Part shown: piece by piece, positions 32,191-42,029 of the stretch
Numbering within the stretch: the stretch's first letter is position 1
How the letters are laid out: the number at the start of each line of letters is the position of its first letter
DNA from: Mesoflavibacter profundi
Lineage (GTDB): Bacteria; Bacteroidota; Bacteroidia; Flavobacteriales; Flavobacteriaceae
Direction: 5' to 3'
Assembly: GCF_014764305.1 (NCBI RefSeq)
Contig: NZ_CP061703.1
Span: forward strand, 2,262,800 to 2,326,799
DNA length: 64,000 nt
Position numbers and translations under genes: made by a program
Notes under the pieces: model-generated
Told to the model about the DNA's origin: nothing
Databases searched by the model: none
What the model saw: only the letters and a program-made list of their open reading frames with translations

Positions 32191-33595
32191 ACAAAAAACG
32201 TTAAATGTATTAGCGTTTTTATTAGCAGTAACAGTAGGATCTGCCCAAGAAATTATAGAAGAAAATACGCCGCAAACGGTAAAAGATTCGGTAGTAAAAA
32301 CAGGAGCATTAAAAGTAGATGGCGTAGCAGCAGTTGTTGGAGACTATATAATTTTAGATAGTGATATAGACAAAACATTATTACAATTAAAAGCACAAGG
32401 CGCATCTACAGCAAACTTTGATCGTTGTCAATTATTTGGTAAACTGTTAGAAGATAAACTATACGCGCATCAAGCAATACAAGATAGTATAGAAGTAAAT
32501 GATGCCGAAATAAGATCAAGAGTAGATCAACAAATCAATCAGTTTTTACAACAAACTAACGGTAGTATGGACGAGCTTTTAGAGTTTTATAAAAAAGACG
32601 ACGAAGTTAGTTTTAGAGAAGAAATGTTTGAAATTAACAAAAGCAACATGCTTGCTGCAAAAATGCAAGATAAAGTTATAGAAGAAGTAGAAGTAACTCC
32701 AGAAGAAGTTAGACAGTTTTTTAACAACATACCAAAAGAAGAACGTCCAAGATTTGGAACAGAACTTAAAGTGGCTCAAATCGTAATAGAACCAAAAGTT
32801 TCAGACGAAGAAAATCAAAGAGTAATAGACCAATTAAAAGAATATAAGCGTCAAGTAGAAGAAGAAGGAAGAAGCTTTACAAGTAGAGCCGTATTATATA
32901 CAGAAGATGGTGCATCTAAAAAAAATGGAGGACTTTATACTTTGAATAGAAGTAAACCAAGAATGGTAAAAGAGTTTCGTGAAGTAGCTTTTTCATTACA
33001 AGAAGGAGAAATTTCAGAACCATTCAAAACAGATTATGGCTATCACATTATCTATTTAGAAAAAATTAGAGGACAAGAATACGATGTAAGACACATATTA
33101 TTAATGCCTAAAGTGTCTGATGATAAAATAAAAGAAGCTAAAGAAGAAATAGAAAAAATTAGACAAACCATTATAGATGGTGATATCTCTTTTGCAGATG
33201 CAGCAAAAGAATTTAGTAATGAAAAAGAGACCAAATACCAAGGAGGACAATTAATAAATCCTGCAACTCAAGATTATAACTTCGAGTTAACAAAAATGGA
33301 TCCAGAATTATACGGTCAAATTCAAGACTTAGATAACAATGAGGTAAGTCAAGTTATTACAGATCAAGATCGTACAGGAGCAATAAAGTTTAAGCTAGTA
33401 ACAGTTACAGATAGAATAGACGAGCATGAAGCAGACTATGGTCGCGATTACTTAAAAATAAAAGACCTAGCTTTAAACGAAAAACGCTTTGAAGCTATTG
33501 AAAAATGGCAAGACGAAACCATTAAAGAAACTTATATTAAAATTAGCGAAGCTTACAGAAATTGCGATTTTAAAAGTAACTGGTTAAAAAAATAA
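32153..33595 (+). CDS. surA: Periplasmic chaperone / peptidyl-prolyl isomerase SurA
   Basis: The 480-residue protein has a signal peptide ending TVGSAQ, a SurA N-terminal domain (VDGVAAVVGDYIILDSDIDKTL near residue 55) and two parvulin domains: about 200-305 (RFGTELKVAQIVIEPK, NGGLYTLNR, YGYHIIYLEKI) and about 310-415 (YDVRHILLMPKVSD, YQGGQLINP). This order is that of SurA, which escorts outer-membrane proteins through the periplasm. It starts inside the upstream lipoprotein gene. The moxR gene follows after 9 bp. Confidence 0.88.
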   Translation: MPLTTNNLKFTIKQKTLNVLAFLLAVTVGSAQEIIEENTPQTVKDSVVKTGALKVDGVAAVVGDYIILDSDIDKTLLQLKAQGASTANFDRCQLFGKLLEDKLYAHQAIQDSIEVNDAEIRSRVDQQINQFLQQTNGSMDELLEFYKKDDEVSFREEMFEINKSNMLAAKMQDKVIEEVEVTPEEVRQFFNNIPKEERPRFGTELKVAQIVIEPKVSDEENQRVIDQLKEYKRQVEEEGRSFTSRAVLYTEDGASKKNGGLYTLNRSKPRMVKEFREVAFSLQEGEISEPFKTDYGYHIIYLEKIRGQEYDVRHILLMPKVSDDKIKEAKEEIEKIRQTIIDGDISFADAAKEFSNEKETKYQGGQLINPATQDYNFELTKMDPELYGQIQDLDNNEVSQVITDQDRTGAIKFKLVTVTDRIDEHEADYGRDYLKIKDLALNEKRFEAIEKWQDETIKETYIKISEAYRNCDFKSNWLKK

Positions 33596-33604
33596 ACAAA
33601 GCTT

Positions 33605-34558
33605 ATGTCAGACGTTGCTGCAGTAAAAAATCTAGTCACAAAATACAATCAATTAAAAGCCGAAGTTGCAAAAGTTATCGTAGGTCAAGACGATGTTGTA
33701 AATCAAATCCTGATTTCAATATTTTCTGGCGGACATGCCTTATTGGTTGGTGTACCTGGTTTAGCAAAAACGTTAATGGTAAATACAATTTCTCAAGCAT
33801 TAGGACTTGATTTTAAACGTATACAGTTTACACCAGATTTAATGCCTAGCGATATTTTAGGTAGCGAAATTTTAGATGAAAATAGACAGTTTAAATTTAT
33901 AAAAGGACCAATATTTTCTAACATTATTTTAGCAGACGAGATTAACCGTACACCACCAAAAACACAAGCTGCACTTTTAGAAGCTATGCAAGAAAGAGCA
34001 GTTACAGTAGCAGGTCACCATTATAAGTTAGATTTACCATATTTTGTTTTAGCAACACAAAACCCAATAGAGCAAGAAGGAACATATCCGTTACCAGAAG
34101 CTCAGTTAGACCGTTTTATGTTTGCTATTAATTTAGAATATCCAACTTTTGAAGAAGAAGTGCAAGTCGTTAAAGCAACAACTTCAGATGTTAAACCAAC
34201 TGTAAACGCGCTATTTTCTGCTCAAGAAATTACAGATTTTCAGCAGTTAATTAGACGTATTCCAGTAGCAGATAATGTAATAGAGTACGCTGTAAAAATG
34301 GTTGGTAAAACTAGACCAAATAGCGATTCAGCTTCAGATTTAGTAAAGCAATTTGTAGATTGGGGCGCAGGACCAAGAGCATCTCAAAACCTTATTTTAG
34401 CAGCAAAAACTCATGCAGCTGTTAATGGTAAGTTTTCTCCAGATATAGAAAATGTTCAAGCTGTTGCAATTGGAATTTTACGTCACAGAATGATTAAAAA
34501 CTATAAAGCAGAAGCCGAAGGTATTACTATAGAACAAATCATTAAAGATCTTTTTTAA
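33605..34558 (+). CDS. MoxR-family AAA+ ATPase
   Basis: The 317-residue ATPase has Walker A GVPGLAKTLM near residue 54, the MoxR-typical QFTPDLMPSDILGSEIL near 80, Walker B IILADEINRTPPKTQAALLEAMQE near 110, sensor 1 FVLATQNPIEQEGTYPLPEAQLDRF near 145 and a C-terminal helical lid. MoxR proteins act as chaperones inserting cofactors or maturing complexes, normally next to DUF58 and von Willebrand A genes. Those partners are absent here: the next genes are a tiny membrane protein 1 bp away and an acyltransferase. It sits at the end of the surA operon. Confidence 0.93.
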   Translation: MSDVAAVKNLVTKYNQLKAEVAKVIVGQDDVVNQILISIFSGGHALLVGVPGLAKTLMVNTISQALGLDFKRIQFTPDLMPSDILGSEILDENRQFKFIKGPIFSNIILADEINRTPPKTQAALLEAMQERAVTVAGHHYKLDLPYFVLATQNPIEQEGTYPLPEAQLDRFMFAINLEYPTFEEEVQVVKATTSDVKPTVNALFSAQEITDFQQLIRRIPVADNVIEYAVKMVGKTRPNSDSASDLVKQFVDWGAGPRASQNLILAAKTHAAVNGKFSPDIENVQAVAIGILRHRMIKNYKAEAEGITIEQIIKDLF

Positions 34559-34559
34559 A

Positions 34560-34754
34560 ATGAATCTGAAAAAATTTCTAATCCCATTATTACTACTTTT
34601 ACTTGGTTTTGGATTAACTATAGTTGGAGCTTTGCTTAAAATTCAACATTGGCCTTACGGAAATGTGATTTTAACCTTAGGAACTTTCGTAGAGTTTGCT
34701 GCACTTTTTTATGCTATTATTGTACTAATTAAGATATATCGTAATAAGTACTAA
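34560..34754 (+). CDS. Small membrane protein resembling the GldL N-terminal hairpin
   Basis: The 64-residue protein has two hydrophobic helices (about 5-25 and 34-58) joined by the loop KIQHWPYGN. That LLKIQHWP turn with a preceding GLTIVGAL is what I remember from the start of GldL, an inner-membrane motor component of gliding and type IX secretion. The cytoplasmic tail of GldL (about 150 residues) is missing. The ATG lies 1 bp after the moxR stop, so it is translationally coupled to MoxR. Orphan two-helix proteins of this kind occur in Bacteroidetes. Function unknown. Confidence 0.7.
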   Translation: MNLKKFLIPLLLLLLGFGLTIVGALLKIQHWPYGNVILTLGTFVEFAALFYAIIVLIKIYRNKY

Positions 34755-34772
34755 AAAATCCTCTAACATATT

Positions 34773-35894
34773 TTGAAAGCGATCACAACATATAAACATC
34801 GTATTTTTGGTTTAGATGTGGTTAGAGCTATCGCTATTTTACTTATTCTTTGTTCGCATTCTACAATTTTATTATTCCCGAATTCTGAAGCGACGCTAGT
34901 AAAATTCATTCAATTTTTTGGAACAATTGGAGTAGATATTTTTTTTGTGTTAAGTGGATTTTTAATAGGCACAATTCTTATAAAACACATAGAAAGTAAT
35001 CAAATTAAACCAAGACATTTTGTTCAGTTTTGGGTACGTCGCTGGTTACGTACGTTACCAAATTACTATTTAATTTTAGTCATAAATATTGGTCTAGCTT
35101 TTTTGTACAAGACCGAAATTCCAAATCAGCTTTTTCATTATTTCTTTTTCCTTCAAAATGGTTTTCATCCAATGCCAGACTTTTTTACAGAATCGTGGAG
35201 TTTAACTATCGAAGAATTTGCCTATTTATTAGGACCAATACTATTAATGCTCATAGCCTTGTTTGTTAAAAGATTAAACAAATGGTCATTTCTAATTATG
35301 ACCTTTATAGTTATTATAGCTTTTATTTTAAGTAAGATTATTTTTCACTTCAATACTATAAATACTATACAAGATTTCAACTGGAGTCATTCTTTAAGAA
35401 AAGTTGTAATTACAAGAATAGACAGCATTTATTATGGATTTATAGGTGCTTTTTTAAGTATGTATTACACATTGTTTTGGAATAAAATAAAGTATAAAAG
35501 TTTCATTTTAGGTAGTTTAAGTTTTGTAATTATTCATGCCATTATCTTTATAAATAAGTTAAATCCAGATAACTACTTGCAGTTTTTTAATATTTGGTAT
35601 TTACCATTAGTATCTATTAGTATTTTAATGTGTTTTCCTTTAGTTTCTAATTGGAAAAAACAAACTAATTCAATAATTACTAAAATTAGTTTATGGTCTT
35701 ATTCTTTGTATTTAGTTAACTATTCCATCGTATTATTATCGTTTAAACATTTTATAAATTTAGAACACAGTTCAGGCGTTTTTAAGCTAATTATTTTAAT
35801 TGGGTTTTGGAGTATTTCTTTCCTACTATCTTATATTTTATACACTTATTTTGAACGTCCTATTATAGAATTTAGAAACAATCTAAATAACTGA
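34773..35894 (+). CDS. Acyltransferase-3 (OafA/YrhL-like) membrane protein
   Basis: The 373-residue protein begins at a TTG. It has about ten membrane helices and the family signatures RIFGLDVVRAIAILLILCSHST (catalytic His in the first helix), FFVLSGFLIGTIL near residue 60, RRWLRTLPNYYL near 88 and ESWSLTIEEFAYL near 145. These enzymes O-acetylate or otherwise acylate surface sugars. It could modify a polysaccharide such as the one made by the genes at 1-4.4 kb, but there is no direct link. Its TTG lies 18 bp after the GldL-like gene. Confidence 0.88.
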   Translation: MKAITTYKHRIFGLDVVRAIAILLILCSHSTILLFPNSEATLVKFIQFFGTIGVDIFFVLSGFLIGTILIKHIESNQIKPRHFVQFWVRRWLRTLPNYYLILVINIGLAFLYKTEIPNQLFHYFFFLQNGFHPMPDFFTESWSLTIEEFAYLLGPILLMLIALFVKRLNKWSFLIMTFIVIIAFILSKIIFHFNTINTIQDFNWSHSLRKVVITRIDSIYYGFIGAFLSMYYTLFWNKIKYKSFILGSLSFVIIHAIIFINKLNPDNYLQFFNIWYLPLVSISILMCFPLVSNWKKQTNSIITKISLWSYSLYLVNYSIVLLSFKHFINLEHSSGVFKLIILIGFWSISFLLSYILYTYFERPIIEFRNNLNN

Positions 35895-36051
35895 TAGCTT
35901 TAATATTAAGTATAATATTGTTAATTTATTATTTTATAGCTATTCAAATTGTTGTTATTGTAAAAAATACATTAAAATTTGATTAAATATTGAAAATAAT
36001 TTATCGTTTCTCTCTTTTTGTTATATATTTTCTATCTTCTTTAAGATTTCT

Positions 36052-36059
36052 TATTTTTG
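36052..36059 (+). promoter_or_regulatory. Promoter -7 element (TATTTTTG) for acnB
   Basis: TATTTTTG fits TAnnTTTG and gives a leader of about 60 bases before the ATG at 36125. No TTG at the usual spacing is seen. The rest of the 230-bp gap (35895-36124) shows no gene. Confidence 0.5.
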
Positions 36060-36124
36060 CGAGACTCAAAATTGCCTATTCTATAACTGCAATTTTCAGT
36101 ATAACTAACACTGAATAAATTTAT

Positions 36125-38905
36125 ATGAATACTTACAACGATTATCTTAAAGAAATTGAAGCTCGTAAACTTCAAGGATTACATCCAAAGCCTATTGATG
36201 GCGCAGAATTATTAAGCGAAATTATAGCACAAATAAAAGATGTAAATAACGAGCATAGAAAAGATTCTTTAAACTTTTTTATATATAACGTTTTACCAGG
36301 AACTACAAGTGCTGCACGTGTAAAAGCAGATTTTTTAAAAGAAATTATTTTAGGTGAAACCAAAGTAGAAGAAATTACTTCAGAATTTGCTTTCGAGCAA
36401 TTATCTCACATGAAAGGAGGACCTTCTGTAGAAGTACTTTTAGATTTAGCTTTAGGTGAAGATAAAGCAATTGCTGAAGCTGCAGCTAAAGTATTAAAAA
36501 CACAAGTATTTCTATACGAAGCAGATACTGAGCGTTTAGAACTAGCAATGAAAGCTGGTAACGCGATTGCTAAAGAGATAATCGAGAGCTATGCGCAAGC
36601 AGAATTTTTTACAAAACTTCCAGAAGTTCAAGAAGAAATTCAAGTAGTAACTTATGTTGCTGGTGTAGGAGATATTTCAACAGATTTATTATCACCTGGT
36701 GCAGATGCGCACTCAAGATCAGATCGTGAGTTACATGGTCAATCTATCTTTGAGCATAATAAAGATATGCAACAAGAAGTGTTAGCTTTAAAAAAGCAAC
36801 ATCCAGATAAGCGTATTATGCTTATTGCAGAAAAAGGAACAATGGGTGTAGGATCGTCTCGTATGTCTGGTGTAAATAACGTGGCATTATGGACAGGAAT
36901 TCCTTCGTCACCTTATGTACCATTTATCAATATTGCACCTGTAATCGCTGGAACAAATGGTATTGCACCAATTTTCTTAACAACAGTTGGTGTAACAGGA
37001 GGAATTGGAATTGATCTTAAAAACTGGGTAAAACAAAAAGACGAAAACGGTAATACAGTTGTAGATGCAGATGGAGAACCAATTTTAAAAGAGGTATATT
37101 CTGTAAAAACTGGTACGGTTTTAACCATTAATACAAAAGAGAAAAAATTATATAACGGAGACCAAGAGCTTAAAGATATTTCTACAGCATTAACACCTCA
37201 AAAAATGGAGTTTATCAAAGCTGGTGGATCTTACGCTGTGGTTTTTGGTAAAAAATTACAAACCTTTGCTTGTAAAGCTTTAGGTATCGAAATTCCTCAA
37301 GTGTACGCAGCATCTAAAGAAATTACTGTAGAAAACCAAGGGTTAACAGCAGTAGAAAAAATCTTTAATAAAAACGCTGTTGGTACGACACCAGGAAAAA
37401 CATTACACGCTGGATCTAACGTTCGTGTAGAAGTAAACATTGTAGGTTCTCAAGATACTACAGGTTTAATGACGTCTCAAGAATTAGAAATGATGGCAGC
37501 TACGGTAATTTCACCAATTGTAGATGCTGGTTACCAATCTGGTTGTCATACAGCTTCAGTTTGGGATGATAAATCAAAAGCTAACATTCCGCGTTTAATG
37601 AAGTTTATGAACGATTTCGGTTTAATTACTGGTCGTGACCCTAAAGGTCATTATCACGCAATGACAGACGTAATTCATAAAGTATTAAACGATATTACGG
37701 TAGATGATTGGGATATTATTATTGGTGGAGATTCGCACACACGTATGTCTAAAGGTGTTGCTTTTGGTGCCGATTCTGGTACTGTTGCATTAGCTTTAGC
37801 AACTGGTGAAGCAACAATGCCAATTCCAGAGTCTGTAAAAGTAACGTTTAAAGGTAACATGAGAAGCTTCATGGATTTCCGTGATGTAGTACATGCAACG
37901 CAACAACAAATGTTAAAGCAATTTGATGGCGAAAACGTGTTCCAAGGTCGTGTTATCGAAGTACACATTGGTACATTAACATCAGATCAAGCCTTTACAT
38001 TTACAGATTGGACTGCAGAGATGAAAGCGAAAGCATCTATCTGTATTTCTGAAGAAGAAACGTTAATCGAATCTTTAGAAATTGCTAGAGATCGTATCCA
38101 AATCATGATTAAAAAAGGTATGGATAACGAAAAGCAAATGTTACAAGGTTTAGTAGACAAAGCAAACAGCAGAATTGAAGAGCTTAAATCTGGTTCTAAA
38201 CCAGCATTAAAGCCAGATGCAGATGCTAAATATTATGCAGAAGTGGTTATCGATTTAGATGAAATCGCAGAACCAATGATTGCAGATCCAGATGTAAACA
38301 ACGAAGATCCTTCAAGACGTTATACTCACGATACAATTCGTCCATTATCTTACTATGGCGGAACTAAAAAAGTAGATTTAGGTTTCGTTGGATCTTGTAT
38401 GGTACATAAAGGTGATATGAAAATTTTAGCGCAAATGCTTAAAAATATCGAAGCTCAACACGGTAAAGTAGAATTTAAAGCACCATTAGTTGTAGCGCCA
38501 CCAACATACAATATTGTTGATGAATTAAAAGCTGAAGGTGATTGGGAAGTATTACAAAAGTACTCAGGATTCGAGTTTAACGACGACGCACCAAAAGCAG
38601 CTGCACGTACTAAATACGAAAACATGTTGTATTTAGAACGTCCTGGTTGTAACCTTTGTATGGGTAACCAAGAAAAAGCTGAGCCTGGTGATACAGTAAT
38701 GGCAACATCAACACGTTTATTCCAAGGTCGTGTTGTAAAAGATGCCGATGGTAAAAAAGGAGAATCATTATTATCATCAACTCCAGTTGTAGTATTATCA
38801 ACTATTCTTGGTCGTACACCAACTATGGAAGAATACGAAGCTGCTGTAGATGGAATAGTATTAACCAAGTTTAAGCCATCTCAAAAGCAATTAGTAATGG
38901 CGTAA
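36125..38905 (+). CDS. acnB: Bifunctional aconitate hydratase 2 / 2-methylisocitrate dehydratase
   Basis: The 926-residue enzyme has the AcnB layout: an N-terminal HEAT-like helical domain (about 1-160), a swivel domain with the IAEKGTMGVGSSRMSGVNN loop near residue 240, and the catalytic core with GCHTASVW near 485, IIGGDSHTRMSKGVAFGADSG near 535, FVGSCMVHKGD near 755 and the cluster-binding RPGCNLCMGNQEKAEPGD near 850. It binds a 4Fe-4S cluster and interconverts citrate and isocitrate. It is some 60 residues longer than E. coli AcnB as I recall. A different aconitase follows 225 bp downstream. Confidence 0.95.
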   Translation: MNTYNDYLKEIEARKLQGLHPKPIDGAELLSEIIAQIKDVNNEHRKDSLNFFIYNVLPGTTSAARVKADFLKEIILGETKVEEITSEFAFEQLSHMKGGPSVEVLLDLALGEDKAIAEAAAKVLKTQVFLYEADTERLELAMKAGNAIAKEIIESYAQAEFFTKLPEVQEEIQVVTYVAGVGDISTDLLSPGADAHSRSDRELHGQSIFEHNKDMQQEVLALKKQHPDKRIMLIAEKGTMGVGSSRMSGVNNVALWTGIPSSPYVPFINIAPVIAGTNGIAPIFLTTVGVTGGIGIDLKNWVKQKDENGNTVVDADGEPILKEVYSVKTGTVLTINTKEKKLYNGDQELKDISTALTPQKMEFIKAGGSYAVVFGKKLQTFACKALGIEIPQVYAASKEITVENQGLTAVEKIFNKNAVGTTPGKTLHAGSNVRVEVNIVGSQDTTGLMTSQELEMMAATVISPIVDAGYQSGCHTASVWDDKSKANIPRLMKFMNDFGLITGRDPKGHYHAMTDVIHKVLNDITVDDWDIIIGGDSHTRMSKGVAFGADSGTVALALATGEATMPIPESVKVTFKGNMRSFMDFRDVVHATQQQMLKQFDGENVFQGRVIEVHIGTLTSDQAFTFTDWTAEMKAKASICISEEETLIESLEIARDRIQIMIKKGMDNEKQMLQGLVDKANSRIEELKSGSKPALKPDADAKYYAEVVIDLDEIAEPMIADPDVNNEDPSRRYTHDTIRPLSYYGGTKKVDLGFVGSCMVHKGDMKILAQMLKNIEAQHGKVEFKAPLVVAPPTYNIVDELKAEGDWEVLQKYSGFEFNDDAPKAAARTKYENMLYLERPGCNLCMGNQEKAEPGDTVMATSTRLFQGRVVKDADGKKGESLLSSTPVVVLSTILGRTPTMEEYEAAVDGIVLTKFKPSQKQLVMA

Positions 38906-38928
38906 TAGTCATAACAATATATATTCAG

Positions 38929-38960
38929 AAGCCCGAATTTTTAATTCGGGCTTTTTTTTT
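38929..38960 (+). terminator. Intrinsic terminator after acnB
   Basis: AAGCCCGAATT, loop TTT, AATTCGGGCTT followed by a run of T. Confidence 0.85.
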
Positions 38961-39130
38961 GCTTTTCAATTTAATGATGAAATTAAGTGGTAATTGGCAT
39001 TATTAACCTTTTCTTATGATAAAAATGAAAGAATTTTATTAAATTAAAAATCTATAAAAATGATAGTATTTGGACTCAAATCATATCATTTTTTTTAATA
39101 AATTTAAGACAAACAAAAAAACAAAAACTT

Positions 39131-41398
39131 ATGGCATTTGATATTGACATGATTAAAAAGGTATATAGCCAAATGGTAGAACGAGTAGACGCTGCTCGTG
39201 AAGTTGTAGGTAAACCTTTAACACTTTCTGAAAAGATTTTATACAATCACCTTTGGGACGGAACACCAAAAACAGCTTTCACAAGAGGTAAAGATTATGT
39301 AGATTTTGCACCAGATAGAATTGCTTGTCAAGACGCAACAGCACAAATGGCATTATTGCAATTTATGCAAGCAGGAAAAGATAAAGTTGCAGTGCCAACT
39401 ACGGTGCATTGTGATCACTTAATTCAAGCTAAAGATGGTGCTGAAAAAGATTTAAAGCATGCAAACAATGTTAGTAAAGAGGTTTTTGAATTTTTAGAAT
39501 CAGTTTCTAACAAATACGGTATTGGCTTCTGGAAACCAGGAGCGGGTATAATTCACCAAGTGGTATTAGAGAATTATGCGTTTCCTGGAGGAATGATGAT
39601 TGGTACAGATTCTCATACCGTTAACGCTGGTGGATTAGGTATGGTAGCTATTGGTGTTGGTGGCGCAGATGCAGTAGATGTAATGGCTGGAATGGCTTGG
39701 GAACTTAAATTTCCTAAGTTAATAGGTGTTAAGTTAACAGGTAAATTGTCTGGTTGGACAGCACCAAAAGACGTTATTTTAAAAGTTGCTGAAATATTAA
39801 CAGTAAAAGGTGGTACTGGCGCAATTGTAGAGTATTTTGGTCCTGGCGCAACATCTATGTCTTGTACAGGAAAAGGAACCATTTGTAATATGGGAGCAGA
39901 AATAGGAGCAACTACTTCTACTTTTGGTTATGACGATTCTATGGAGCGTTATTTACGTGCAACAGATAGATCTGATGTAGCAGACGCTGCAAATAAAGTT
40001 CGTGAATACTTAACAGCAGATCCTGAAGTATATGCTAATCCAGAACAATATTTTGATCAAGTAATTGAAATTAATTTATCTGAATTAAATCCATTATTAA
40101 ACGGACCATTTACTCCAGATTTATCAACTCCAGCTGGTAAAGAAATGACTAAAAAAGCCACAGATAACGATTGGCCTTTACAAGTAGAATGGGGATTAAT
40201 TGGTTCTTGTACAAATTCGTCTTACGAAGATTTATCAAGAGCGTCATCTATTGCGCAACAAGCATTAGATAAAAAGCTAAAAACTAAAGCAGAATTTGGT
40301 ATCAATCCTGGTTCTGAGCAAGTAAGATATACTACAGAAAGAGATGGTATTTTAGAAATCTTTGAAAAATTAGATGCTACAATATTTACTAACGCTTGTG
40401 GACCTTGTATTGGTCAATGGGCTAGATATAGCGATCCTAAAAATGCACCAAAAAACAGTATAGTTCATTCGTTTAATAGAAACTTTGCTAAGCGTGCAGA
40501 TGGTAACCCAAATACACATGCTTTTGTGGCGTCTCCAGAATTAACAGCAGCTATAGCAATTGCTGGTCGTTTGGATTTTAATCCAATGACAGATAAATTA
40601 ATTAATGAAGATGGAGAAGAAGTGATGTTAGACGAACCAACTGGATGGGAATTACCACCAAAAGGTTTTGAAGTTAAAGAAAACGGTTATTTAGAACCAA
40701 GAGAAGATGGTAGTAGCGTTGTTGTTAAAGTTACCGAAGATTCTGAAAGATTACAATTATTAACACCATTTACACCAATAGGTGATTCAATAACAGGTGC
40801 TAAATTATTAATTAAAGCTTTTGGAAAATGTACCACAGACCATATTAGTATGGCTGGACCTTGGTTACGTTTTAGAGGTCACTTAGATAATATTTCTAAC
40901 AACTGTTTAATTGGAGCAGTAAATGCTTACAATAAGAAAACTAACTTTGTTAAAAACCAATTAACTGGTGAATATGGTGGCGTACCAGATACACAACGCG
41001 AATACAAGAAAGAAGGTGTTTGGACGGTTGTAGTTGGTGATCATAATTACGGTGAAGGTTCTTCACGTGAGCATGCTGCGATGGAGCCAAGACACTTAGG
41101 TGTAGCTGCTGTAATTGTAAAATCTTTTGCACGTATACACGAAACAAACCTTAAAAAGCAAGGTATGTTAGGTTTAACGTTTGATAATGAAGCCGATTAC
41201 GATCTAATACAAGAAGATGATACATTTAACTTCTTAGATTTAAATGAATTTGCACCTAATAAACCACTTCATATTGAAGTCGTACATTCAGACGGAAGTA
41301 AAGACACTATTAAAGTAAATCATACGTATAACGAAGCTCAAATAGAATGGTATAAAGCAGGTTCTGCTTTAAATTTAATTGCAGCTCAAAACGCATAG
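39131..41398 (+). CDS. Aconitate hydratase (AcnA/mitochondrial-type)
   Basis: The 755-residue enzyme is of the mitochondrial aconitase type: [10 protein letters not shown] near residue 96, [42 protein letters not shown] near 135-180, [17 protein letters not shown] near 355 and [10 protein letters not shown] near 425 supply the three cluster cysteines; the swivel domain with [16 protein letters not shown] and [14 protein letters not shown] lies at 575-660. It does the same citrate-isocitrate step as AcnB but belongs to a distinct family. A terminator separates the two aconitases, so they can be controlled separately. Confidence 0.95.
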   Translation: MAFDIDMIKKVYSQMVERVDAAREVVGKPLTLSEKILYNHLWDGTPKTAFTRGKDYVDFAPDRIACQDATAQMALLQFMQAGKDKVAVPTTVHCDHLIQAKDGAEKDLKHANNVSKEVFEFLESVSNKYGIGFWKPGAGIIHQVVLENYAFPGGMMIGTDSHTVNAGGLGMVAIGVGGADAVDVMAGMAWELKFPKLIGVKLTGKLSGWTAPKDVILKVAEILTVKGGTGAIVEYFGPGATSMSCTGKGTICNMGAEIGATTSTFGYDDSMERYLRATDRSDVADAANKVREYLTADPEVYANPEQYFDQVIEINLSELNPLLNGPFTPDLSTPAGKEMTKKATDNDWPLQVEWGLIGSCTNSSYEDLSRASSIAQQALDKKLKTKAEFGINPGSEQVRYTTERDGILEIFEKLDATIFTNACGPCIGQWARYSDPKNAPKNSIVHSFNRNFAKRADGNPNTHAFVASPELTAAIAIAGRLDFNPMTDKLINEDGEEVMLDEPTGWELPPKGFEVKENGYLEPREDGSSVVVKVTEDSERLQLLTPFTPIGDSITGAKLLIKAFGKCTTDHISMAGPWLRFRGHLDNISNNCLIGAVNAYNKKTNFVKNQLTGEYGGVPDTQREYKKEGVWTVVVGDHNYGEGSSREHAAMEPRHLGVAAVIVKSFARIHETNLKKQGMLGLTFDNEADYDLIQEDDTFNFLDLNEFAPNKPLHIEVVHSDGSKDTIKVNHTYNEAQIEWYKAGSALNLIAAQNA

Positions 41399-41416
41399 TT
41401 TATTAAATTAAATAAT

Positions 41417-41445
41417 AAAAACTCCTGAATATTCAGGAGTTTTTT
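41417..41445. terminator. Intrinsic terminator after the second aconitase
   Basis: A perfect palindrome ACTCCTGAAT / ATTCAGGAGT flanked by AAAA on the left and TTTTTG on the right. Confidence 0.85.
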
Positions 41446-41462
41446 GTTTCATATATTTTAAA

Positions 41463-42029
41463 ATGAAATCTATTAAACCAAAATTATCTTTAAGTAATAT
41501 TCTGTTTGGGTTGTTTATTGTGTTAATGATAATTCCGCAATCAAGACAGTTTATACAAATTCAATTACAAAAAGGCTTGTCTGTATTTTCTCCTAGTATA
41601 GAAGCTGAAGATGAACGAATCCAGTTGAAAACCTTCCAATGGACTTTACAAGATGTTAACGGTAATATTTACGACTTTTCTTTAGCTAAAAACAAAGTAG
41701 TATTTATTAATTTTTGGGCAACTTGGTGTCCGCCATGTATTGCAGAAATGTCTGACTTAGATCAACTTTATAACGATTATAAAGATGAAGTTGAATTTTT
41801 ATTCGTCACCAATGATGATAGTGAAAAAGTGAAAGCATTTTTGACTAAAAATGGTTATAGTTTAGAGGTATATTACCCAATGTCAAATCATCCAGATTTT
41901 GAAGTATCAAGTATACCACGCACTTTTTTAATTGATAAAAATGGTAAGATTGTTATTGATAAAACAGGAGTTGCTAATTGGAACGGAGATAAAGTTAGAG
42001 CAACTATAGATAAGCTTTTAAACGATTAA
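41463..42029 (+). CDS. TlpA-like membrane-anchored thiol-disulfide oxidoreductase
   Basis: The 188-residue protein has one N-terminal membrane anchor (ILFGLFIVLMIIPQSRQFIQI, about 12-32) and a thioredoxin-fold domain facing the periplasm (about 55-188). The active site is WCPPC in NFWATWCPPCIAEM near residue 91, and SIPRTFLIDKNGKIV carries the cis-proline loop. It probably reduces periplasmic disulfides, for example in cytochrome maturation. The stop codon overlaps that of crtY on the other strand by two bases either side of TTAA. Confidence 0.9.
   Translation: MKSIKPKLSLSNILFGLFIVLMIIPQSRQFIQIQLQKGLSVFSPSIEAEDERIQLKTFQWTLQDVNGNIYDFSLAKNKVVFINFWATWCPPCIAEMSDLDQLYNDYKDEVEFLFVTNDDSEKVKAFLTKNGYSLEVYYPMSNHPDFEVSSIPRTFLIDKNGKIVIDKTGVANWNGDKVRATIDKLLND

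Noticed and set aside
38455-38868. Open frame of 137 codons antisense to acnB
   Set aside because: Lies wholly inside acnB, has no recognisable family or start signals, and its composition follows the complement of the acnB codons.
36125-41398. Recent duplication of an aconitase gene
   Set aside because: Domain order and motifs differ (AcnB-type with HEAT-like N terminus against mitochondrial type); they are ancient, separate families.
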